Assembly (NCBI GenBank): GCA_027623875.1
Contig: JAQBUS010000065.1
Location: forward strand, 1-6,594
Source: Pseudomonadota bacterium
GTDB lineage: Bacteria; Pseudomonadota; Alphaproteobacteria; Rhodobacterales; Rhodobacteraceae
Reading direction: 5' to 3'
DNA length: 6,594 bases
The notes below the pieces were generated by a model. That model saw only the letters and a program-made list of their open reading frames with translations, ran no database searches and was not told the origin of the DNA. This document shows, piece by piece, positions 1 through 5,352 of the stretch (within the stretch, counting starts at the first letter, position 1; each line of letters starts with the position of its first letter). The position numbers and the translations under genes were made by a program.

Positions 1-10
1 TGTCTTTCGA

Positions 11-38
11 TTGCTTTATTTATTAAGTTTACTAATAT
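11..38 (+). promoter_or_regulatory. Weak candidate sigma70-type promoter for the 74-1959 genes
   Basis: TTGCTT (11-16) and TAATAT (33-38) are separated by 16 nt and lie about 35 nt before the ATG at 74. The match to consensus is only partial, and in such AT-rich sequence it can occur by chance. The true promoter may lie outside the window. Confidence 0.2.
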
Positions 39-73
39 TGTAACAAGTTCCTAATTCTTTTAATGAGTTTTGT

Positions 74-346
74 ATGCCATATTTCATATCAACTGGTGAA
101 AAAATATATTTCGAAAGGAAATCCCCAAAGGACAAATACATAACCTATCAAACAATTCCTTTTGTTCATGAAGCGAACGGCAATACCGCCGCTTGGGTCA
201 ATCAACTAGCGGAGCAAAGGATCTACTCTAACATTGCTGAGCCCCCTGTCACTCTTATGTCTAGCTCTAAATTGCAACCGTCTAGCGAAATAAGAAGTGG
301 CATATTAGAATCTAAAATAATATCAATCCCAAGGAGTATGTTCTAA
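74..346 (+). pseudogene. Internally deleted alpha/beta-hydrolase remnant (90 aa)
   Basis: An open frame of 90 residues. Its first ~46 residues read like the start of an alpha/beta hydrolase: MPYF, a beta-strand with GEKIYFE, then FVHEANGN where the family normally has an HG-x-x-G oxyanion loop, then TAAWVNQLAE. The last ~35 residues (LMSSSKLQPSSEIR, then SKIISIPRS) resemble the C-terminal part of such enzymes, between the catalytic Asp strand and the catalytic His. The central ~150-200 residues expected of a full enzyme, including the GxSxG nucleophile elbow, are absent, as is the terminal His. The oxyanion Gly is also replaced by Glu. I infer an in-frame internal deletion, so no hydrolase activity is expected. 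Its TAA overlaps the ATG of the next gene by one base (TAATG), so translation of the remnant could still feed the downstream gene. The start has only a weak RBS. An alternative is a genuine short protein of unknown function. Confidence 0.5.
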
Positions 347-348
347 TG
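331..348 (+). promoter_or_regulatory. RBS and TAATG coupling site for the GGT-like gene
   Basis: AAGGAG at 331-336 lies 9 nt before the ATG at 346, inside the end of the upstream reading frame. The stop TAA (344-346) and start ATG (346-348) share one base. This arrangement fixes the start of the GGT-like gene at 346. The in-frame ATG at 358 has no suitably spaced Shine-Dalgarno, and the ATG at 338 is in the other frame and too close to AAGGAG. Confidence 0.7.
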
Positions 349-1959
349 ACCCAAGGAATGATTTCTGCACCACAACCGGAAGCCGTCGAGGTCGGAATCG
401 ACATTATGAAATCTGGTGGCAATATTGTTGATGCCACGGTAGCGGCCGCATTGGTGCAAACAGTGGTCGATCCCCAAATGTGTGGCATTGCTGGCTTTGG
501 AAACATTCAACTTTTCTTACCGAGCCTGGGAGTGCACACAACATTTGACTTTCACGGCCGTGCTCCACTCGCTGTAAAGCCTAACATGTGGGAAAATTTA
601 ATTGAAAGAGAAGCAGAAGATGGTTGGGGTTTTATCTTATCTGGTAGAGAGAATGAAATAGGATACGGCTCAATAAGCACGCCAAGAACACTGGCGGCTT
701 TGGAAAAAATCTTAAATCTCTATGGCTCAATGTCTTTAGGAGAGCTAATCACACCGGCCATTAAATATTGTGAAGAGGGTGTTCTGATTAGACCACATAT
801 GAGTGCGTTCTGGAACGAACCGGCAGCAGCCAGGAGAGATCCAAATATTGCCATGGTAACCAAATATGAGGCAACCCGGAAAATCTATTGTAACCCAAAT
901 GGAAAATTAAAGAGCATCGGTGAAATACTTTTCAATCCAGACCTCGCGAAAACTTATAAGAAAATCTCAAAAAACGGGGTTCAGCAATTTTATAATGGCT
1001 CTATAGCTCAGAAAATTGTCAAAGACATGGAAAATAACGGTGGCTTGATAAGCATGAAAGATCTGGAGAATTGCTTCCCAGAGCAAAAAACACCACTTTG
1101 GGGCACTTATCGTGGACACAAAATTGCTACCAATAATCCACCGGGTGGCGGTATAATGTTGATAGAAATGTTAAACATTCTTGAGAACTTTGATTTAAAA
1201 AAAGTAGGTCATAATTCCTCCGAATATATCAAAATCGTTTCAGAAGTGATGAAAATTGCAACAATTGATAAAGATACGAAGGTAGGGGATCCAGACTTCT
1301 TTGATGTGCCAGTTGAAGAGCTAACTTCTAAGAAATATGCAAAAACATGGGCGGAAAAAATTAAAAATGGGTATAAAGCTGATGTCCATAGACTAAATGC
1401 CGGAGCTACAGAAAGCAAAAACACCACACAGCTCACCTTGGCAGATGGCAAAGGTAATTGCGTATCCATGACCCATACTCTGGGGCAACCTTCAGGCGTA
1501 GTAACAGATGGGCTTGGCTTTATGTATAACGGTGCAATGACAGTGTTTGACCCTAGGCCAGGGCGGTCTGGATCACTAGCTCCTGGAAAGGCTCGTTTTA
1601 CTGCTCTATCTCCAACAATAGTATTTAAGAAAAATAAGCCCTATCTAATTGTGGGAGCACCAGGGGCTACCTACATAACCATGGCTAACCTACAAGTTAT
1701 ATTAAACGTCTGCGAGTTTGGTATGAACGCCCAGGAAGCAGTAAGTGCTCCGAGATTTGCAGCGACCTCGAATACAATCGAGCTTTCTAATAGAATTTTT
1801 AGATCAACAGAAGAGAGAGTTCGTGCTGCCGGTTATCCAGTGAAGCGTCAGCCACATAGCTATACATTTGCATGGGTACACGCGATTCGAATTAATGCTG
1901 GAAAACTAGATGGGGGGGCAGATCCGGGAGCTGACGGAATGGTAGCGAGCACGGATTAA
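346..1959 (+). CDS. Gamma-glutamyltransferase-family Ntn hydrolase
   Basis: A 537-residue protein that spans the whole GGT fold, a little shorter than the usual 550-580. N-terminal GMISAPQPEAVE and GGNIVDATVAAA (residues 4-35), VDPQMCGIAGFG (41-52), DFHGRAP (68-74) and GDPDF (314-318) are family landmarks. The small-subunit start TTQLTLADGKGN puts the autocleavage site before Thr360, the expected nucleophile. SPTIV (422-426), GAPGATYI (437-444) and a C-terminal GGADPGADGM complete it. There is no signal peptide, so it should be cytoplasmic, unlike periplasmic GGT of E. coli. Compared from memory with E. coli GGT, several residues that bind the gamma-glutamyl group differ (see findings), so cleavage of a related amide rather than glutathione is possible. 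It follows the hydrolase remnant with overlapping stop/start and precedes an arylformamidase-like hydrolase by 34 nt. Family assignment is firm; the substrate is not. Confidence 0.93.
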   Translation: MTQGMISAPQPEAVEVGIDIMKSGGNIVDATVAAALVQTVVDPQMCGIAGFGNIQLFLPSLGVHTTFDFHGRAPLAVKPNMWENLIEREAEDGWGFILSGRENEIGYGSISTPRTLAALEKILNLYGSMSLGELITPAIKYCEEGVLIRPHMSAFWNEPAAARRDPNIAMVTKYEATRKIYCNPNGKLKSIGEILFNPDLAKTYKKISKNGVQQFYNGSIAQKIVKDMENNGGLISMKDLENCFPEQKTPLWGTYRGHKIATNNPPGGGIMLIEMLNILENFDLKKVGHNSSEYIKIVSEVMKIATIDKDTKVGDPDFFDVPVEELTSKKYAKTWAEKIKNGYKADVHRLNAGATESKNTTQLTLADGKGNCVSMTHTLGQPSGVVTDGLGFMYNGAMTVFDPRPGRSGSLAPGKARFTALSPTIVFKKNKPYLIVGAPGATYITMANLQVILNVCEFGMNAQEAVSAPRFAATSNTIELSNRIFRSTEERVRAAGYPVKRQPHSYTFAWVHAIRINAGKLDGGADPGADGMVASTD

Positions 1960-1980
1960 GATAAAAATCTTAAAACTTTA

Positions 1981-1996
1981 AAAAGGATTGAACATG
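1981..1996 (+). promoter_or_regulatory. RBS selecting the ATG at 1994
   Basis: AAAAGGA at 1981-1987 ends 6 nt before ATG 1994. The in-frame TTG at 1988 directly abuts this Shine-Dalgarno and so is too close. The ATG two codons later is therefore preferred as the start. Confidence 0.7.
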
Positions 1997-2836
1997 ACTT
2001 GGCAGATTTGGCGAGAACATAATTTAGAATCTCAGTTTACCCCTCGAGCAGCAATTGGGGAGGAGACTAATGAAATATTACTAGGTTGGGCTAATCAATC
2101 TAATAAGCGCAGATCCGAACTTAAGGGTCTTTTTGATATACCTTATGGCGAGCATCCCCTTATGCAATATGATTGCCATGTTACCGCTGAAAATGATCTA
2201 ATAATAATAAATATTCATGGTGGGTATTTTCGTGCATTAGATAAATCAGACATGGATCATCACATGGCTGATTTAATTAAATCAGGGAATGGTGTTATTA
2301 ATATCAATTACCCCCTATGCCCTGAAGTCTCTCTTACAGAAATAATAGCGGCTCTAAAAAGTGGTATTAAAAAAATTATCTCAGTCCTTTCAAGCGAAGG
2401 CTTAATGCAGAAAATCATTTTAATGGGTCATTCTGCAGGCGCACATTTAGCAATGCATCTCTCACAAGAAAAAATACTAAACTCAAGACTGGTAGGTATT
2501 ATAGCATTATCTGGAGCCTATGAATTAGGGTTCGTACGTGAATTAACTGTAAATCAGGATGTTCGCCTATCAAGTGCTGAGATGCATCAGTTTAACTGTT
2601 TAAGTAATCTCCCCGCACAAGGGCTGAAATATTATATCGCTGTTGGCGGTGATGAACCTTCCGGCTGGATAGATCAATCCTGGTTAATCGCTAGAGAGCT
2701 TACAAAACGTGGCGATGACCCCACATTTCACGTATGCTCAAAAGCCAATCATTTTAATCTCGTTGATTATCTATGTGATAGTGGAAACCCAGAGGGAGCA
2801 GTATTACATAAATGGATAAGATCCACTTTAGCATAA
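1994..2836 (+). CDS. Arylformamidase-like alpha/beta hydrolase
   Basis: A 280-residue serine hydrolase of the alpha/beta fold, about the length of bacterial kynurenine-formamidase-like and esterase/lipase-like proteins. HGGYFR at 75-80 is the oxyanion loop, with the HGGY signature of the arylformamidase/carboxylesterase group. GHSAGAH at 145-151 is the nucleophile elbow with Ser147. GGDEPSGW (Asp220) and ANHFNLVD (His253) supply the rest of the catalytic triad. No signal peptide or membrane segment is visible, so it should be cytoplasmic. It probably hydrolyses an amide or ester such as an N-formyl-arylamine, but no tryptophan-catabolic neighbour (kynurenine hydroxylase, kynureninase or tryptophan dioxygenase) is present, so KynB function is not claimed. 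The short gap to the GGT-like gene and the shared strand suggest one operon. The start is ATG 1994, not the TTG six bases upstream, on RBS spacing. Confidence 0.9.
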   Translation: MTWQIWREHNLESQFTPRAAIGEETNEILLGWANQSNKRRSELKGLFDIPYGEHPLMQYDCHVTAENDLIIINIHGGYFRALDKSDMDHHMADLIKSGNGVININYPLCPEVSLTEIIAALKSGIKKIISVLSSEGLMQKIILMGHSAGAHLAMHLSQEKILNSRLVGIIALSGAYELGFVRELTVNQDVRLSSAEMHQFNCLSNLPAQGLKYYIAVGGDEPSGWIDQSWLIARELTKRGDDPTFHVCSKANHFNLVDYLCDSGNPEGAVLHKWIRSTLA

Positions 2837-2931
2837 AACACTAAAAATACACCTGTTATCTTTACATCTTCTAAAACCATTAAGCTATTCTATAGTGCCC
2901 CAAAGGTTTAATAATTGAGTTTTACACTAGC

Positions 2932-2950
2932 AAGGTTAACCCTTTTTTTT
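2932..2950 (+). terminator. Weak terminator-like hairpin with T tract
   Basis: AAGG-TTAAC-CCTT can form a 4-bp stem and runs straight into a tract of eight T (2943-2950). It lies about 95 nt after the hydrolase stop and just before the convergent small gene, where a terminator would be expected. The stem is short, so intrinsic termination is uncertain. Confidence 0.3.
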
Positions 2951-2961
2951 AAGAATAAATC

Positions 2962-3156
2962 CTAAAGAGCTGCAAGTATAATTATCATCAAAAACTTTAG
3001 AAATCCATTAGACTTTTCCTTCTGGATTTCCACCGGTAACTGCTGGAGAATTACTATTGGATCTGACACCGGCAATGGTTCTGGTTCAGGCATCCCGCCA
3101 GCAATAGCTGCATTACTATAAAGTATGACTAATATAAGACCGATATGTTTTTTCAT
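2962..3156 (-). CDS. Small exported protein with C-terminal hydrophobic tail
   Basis: A 64-residue protein. MKKHIGLILVILYSNAAIA is a compact signal peptide (Lys2-Lys3, hydrophobic core, AIA motif at 17-19), predicted to be cut before Gly20. The mature part starts GGMPEPEPLPVSDPIV, rich in Pro and Glu, and ends in a hydrophobic stretch (FLKFLMIIILAAL, 52-64) that could anchor it in a membrane. Its function is unknown. It resembles short AGGM-type exported proteins that I associate with Rhodobacteraceae, though its tail seems to end abruptly. The start at 3156 is chosen because AAAGGG lies 7 nt upstream and the signal peptide begins there. A longer form starting at 3201 would put 15 extra residues before the signal peptide and lacks a good RBS. 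It is convergent with the hydrolase gene and not in an operon. Confidence 0.75.
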   Translation of the reverse strand: MKKHIGLILVILYSNAAIAGGMPEPEPLPVSDPIVILQQLPVEIQKEKSNGFLKFLMIIILAAL

Positions 3157-3163
3157 TCTGTAT

Positions 3164-3169
3164 CCCTTT
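3164..3169 (-). promoter_or_regulatory. RBS of the small exported protein
   Basis: On the minus strand AAAGGG precedes the ATG at 3156-3154 by 7 nt. It decides between the internal Met and the longer frame beginning at 3201. Confidence 0.65.
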
Positions 3170-3414
3170 AATTGATAATTAAGAATAAATTTTGGGTTCA
3201 ACTGAAGGTTGGATAAACTCTAAGTTTGCAGAAAATATCACCTATTTAAGGACTTTTGATAGATAATTGTGGAAATAAACCTACTTAAAAAAATTAATTT
3301 AAGAACATCTTTTAGTGCTCTCTAGATTTTTGAGTGAATGATTTGTGAACACTGACCCGTAAAGAACCTCCTAACATTATGTGACTAGAGCATCAATTAT
3401 CTGAAGAGGAAGAT

Positions 3415-3491
3415 TGGTGATCCCTGCTGGATTCGAACCAGCGACCCTCTGCTTAGAAGGCAGATGCTCTATCCAACTGAGCTAAGGAACC
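3415..3491 (-). tRNA. tRNA-Arg (anticodon TCT)
   Basis: The minus strand folds as a complete 77-nt cloverleaf. The acceptor GGTTCCT pairs with AGGGATC (with G-U pairs at 2-71 and 4-69), the D stem is GCTC/GAGC, and the anticodon stem is TCTGC/GCAGA around the loop CTTCTAA, which gives anticodon TCT. The T stem GCTGG/CCAGC carries the loop TTCGAAT. The discriminator is A, and the CCA end is encoded. It reads AGA and AGG-type arginine codons. Its 3' end faces the exported-protein and GGT side of the window. No other tRNA gene is adjacent and no strong terminator follows. Confidence 0.97.
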
Positions 3492-3500
3492 ACTGGACTT

Positions 3501-3529
3501 TCTATGACTAAACTCTCCCTAACAGTCAA
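3501..3529 (-). promoter_or_regulatory. Candidate promoter of the tRNA-Arg gene
   Basis: On the minus strand TTGACT (3529-3524) is a good -35 match. It is followed after 17 nt by CATAGA (3506-3501), a poor -10 element, ending 9 nt before the mature tRNA 5' end. The position and the -35 quality fit a tRNA promoter; the -10 is weak. Confidence 0.35.
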
Positions 3530-3661
3530 TACAGCGTGTTCTCAAAGTATGGTTAAGTTCGATCCATAAAATCAAGAGAGCTATACACAGAGTGTGGAAA
3601 TCTTTCATTCTAAATTTTACATAATACCTTTAAGGAATATACAAATAGAGTAGATTCATTA

Positions 3662-5179
3662 TTATTTTAAAATTTCTTCTTTACGTTTTGCTACATACGC
3701 TTCCAGTTCCTCTTCAATAGCAGGATCTATTTCTGGCTTTTCGTAATCATGTAAAAGTTGTTTCCAGACTTGATTTGCTCTCTGGGTTGCAGTCTTTGCC
3801 CCATCTTCTTGCCATGTCTCAAAATTTCGCCAATCTGATAGTATAGGCTGATAAAAAGCATCTTTATAACGCTCTAAAGTATGTTTAGTTCCAAAAAAGT
3901 GGCCACCAACACCTACTTCAGCAATTGCATCAAATCCTATCGCATCTTCTGATAAATCGATTGGGGATAAAAAAGCAGCCTGCATCTGTAAGAGTTCCGC
4001 ATCTAAAATTAATTTCTCAAATGAGCAAGTTAAACCACCTTCGAGCCAACCCCCTGCATGCATCATAACATTAATATGACCCTGTACACATGCATTTATA
4101 GACATATCGCTCTCATAGGCAGCTTGAGCATCTACGGTTGGGGCCGCTGTTGTATTAGAAGATCTTATTGGAAGTTTATAACGTCTAGCTAACTGCCCAG
4201 AAACTATCACCGACTGAGCATACTCTGGTGTTCCAAAAGCTGGTGAGCCAGTTTTCATATCAACGTTGGAAGTGAAATGACCATAGAAAGTGGGTGACCC
4301 TCTGCAAGCTGCCTGGCCAAGGACTATACCAGCGAGTGCTTCTGCATTCTGTTGGACTAGCGATCCACCAATCGAAGCAGGACTCATAGCACCAGCTAAA
4401 GTAAAAGGTGTAATATGAACTGGCTGTCCTGCACGAGAGAACTCTATGACTGCATCTGCTTGACCGTCATCGAAAAGCAGAGGTGAGTTTGTATTCACTC
4501 CTCCCAAGATACCGGGATTCCTACGCAACCCATCATCGTCAACCTGTAGTGCAATTTTTGCCATTTCTATACAATCCCTGGCACGCGCTGCAGTATTCAT
4601 CCAGCAAGGTTGCCAACCTTTATCGCTCAGGGTGGTTTGGGCCAGCATCATATCTAGATGTCTAGTCTCAGGTGGCAGCTCTAAAGGCTCACATCCACTT
4701 CCCCCTTCGTGATGGAAAATATTAAGAGATGCCGATAGCTTAACAAAATTGCGCATATCTTCTAATGTCCCAGCTCTCCTCCCACGATCTAAGTCAGAAA
4801 CAAAAGAAGGGCCACAAACCGTCGCAAATGTGAGTGCATTCCCTCCAATTTTTACTGTTTTTTCTGGATTACGTGCATGGATAGTAAATTCAGAGGGAAT
4901 ATCTGTTAACATTTCTTCGACAAGTGCGGGATCAAATTTTACTTGATTAGTAGCTCGATTTACATCTGCACCTATCTTTTTGAGTAAATCCAAAGCGACC
5001 ATGCTATCCAGACGAACTCCTATATCCCGAAGAATCTTTAAACTAGTGTTATGTATCACTTCAAGTTGATCACTTGACACTAATTCCATCGGCTTAAAGG
5101 GATTACGGATTTCCGCAAATGGCATCTGCTGAATAGTTGATGATTTGACACGACGGGCTCTTCGAATATTCCTAGACAT
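3662..5179 (-). CDS. Non-pyrrolysine MttB-family (trimethylamine methyltransferase-like) methyltransferase
   Basis: A 505-residue cytoplasmic protein of the MttB/COG5598 superfamily, of the family's normal full length. Its arginine-rich N-terminus (MSRNIRRARR) leads into the LEVIHNTSLKILRDIGV segment at 39-55. The barrel body includes TFATVCGPSF (117-126), HHEGGSGCEP (156-165), SPLLFDDGQADA (232-243), GSPAFGTPEYA (311-321), DAQAAYESD (350-358) and HAGGWLEGGLTCSFEK (374-389). Members move a methyl group from a tertiary or quaternary amine to a corrinoid protein. True MttB reads an in-frame TAG as pyrrolysine; here the frame is open with sense codons throughout, as in the branch that includes glycine-betaine, proline-betaine and carnitine methyltransferases. 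The substrate cannot be told from sequence. No corrinoid protein gene is visible. The start is placed at 5179, where AGGA lies 5 nt upstream; the frame opens further to 5218 without an RBS. It lies 173 nt downstream of the GlnT/GmaS gene on the same strand. Confidence 0.93.
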   Translation of the reverse strand: MSRNIRRARRVKSSTIQQMPFAEIRNPFKPMELVSSDQLEVIHNTSLKILRDIGVRLDSMVALDLLKKIGADVNRATNQVKFDPALVEEMLTDIPSEFTIHARNPEKTVKIGGNALTFATVCGPSFVSDLDRGRRAGTLEDMRNFVKLSASLNIFHHEGGSGCEPLELPPETRHLDMMLAQTTLSDKGWQPCWMNTAARARDCIEMAKIALQVDDDGLRRNPGILGGVNTNSPLLFDDGQADAVIEFSRAGQPVHITPFTLAGAMSPASIGGSLVQQNAEALAGIVLGQAACRGSPTFYGHFTSNVDMKTGSPAFGTPEYAQSVIVSGQLARRYKLPIRSSNTTAAPTVDAQAAYESDMSINACVQGHINVMMHAGGWLEGGLTCSFEKLILDAELLQMQAAFLSPIDLSEDAIGFDAIAEVGVGGHFFGTKHTLERYKDAFYQPILSDWRNFETWQEDGAKTATQRANQVWKQLLHDYEKPEIDPAIEEELEAYVAKRKEEILK

Positions 5180-5184
5180 TTTTT

Positions 5185-5188
5185 TCCT
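5185..5188 (-). promoter_or_regulatory. RBS of the MttB-like gene
   Basis: On the minus strand AGGA is followed by five A and then ATG at 5179-5177. The two upstream in-frame ATGs (5194 and 5218) lack a comparable Shine-Dalgarno, so the 505-residue form is preferred. Confidence 0.6.
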
Positions 5189-5255
5189 AAACATTACCAA
5201 ATTTATATAGCAACCCATAATTCTTTTTGAGGTATCGAAAAATTCCGTTATAAAT

Positions 5256-5261
5256 ATTATA
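5256..5261 (-). promoter_or_regulatory. Consensus -10 box upstream of the MttB-like gene
   Basis: A perfect TATAAT on the minus strand would give a leader of about 70 nt. The region where a -35 would sit is poor (CTTTGG at 17-nt spacing), and the spacer carries a G-rich tract (GGGGTGGGGG, plus-strand 5271-5280). It could be an activator-dependent internal promoter, or chance in AT-rich DNA. Confidence 0.35.
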
Positions 5262-5352
5262 CAAAATTAACCCCCACCCCAAAGAGGAAAGTTACAGCAC
5301 AAAGAACGATGTGGATCTTAAAAGACTTTTCTTTATAGCTTCACTAAGTTTT

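Noticed and set aside
312..506. 64-codon minus-strand frame across the GGT start
   Set aside because: It overlaps the GGT N-terminal motifs and the remnant, with no protein family resemblance.
1209..1469. 86-codon minus-strand frame inside the GGT-like gene
   Set aside because: It lies wholly within a well-supported coding sequence, antisense to it, and has no recognisable protein features. It is a shadow frame.
2951..3190. Repeated decamer AAGAATAAAT at 2951-2960 and 3181-3190, flanking the small gene
   Set aside because: Ten AT-rich bases can recur by chance in such DNA. There is no transposase, longer repeat or inverted end to suggest a mobile unit.
3172..3201. TTGAAC/TATCAA promoter-like pair before the small exported protein
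   Set aside because: The implied transcription start would fall on the ribosome binding site, leaving no usable leader.
3284..3303. AT-rich inverted repeat CTTAAA / TTTAAG
   Set aside because: The stem has only A-T pairs except the outer C-G, with an 8-nt loop and no GC core. It is too weak to call a terminator or operator.
3550..3570. GTTCGATCC resembling a tRNA T-arm
   Set aside because: The flanking bases do not form a 5-bp T stem and no other tRNA parts are present. It is probably chance.
3662..5179. Pyrrolysine-containing MttB
   Set aside because: There is no in-frame TAG within the gene. It is a full-length frame with sense codons throughout.
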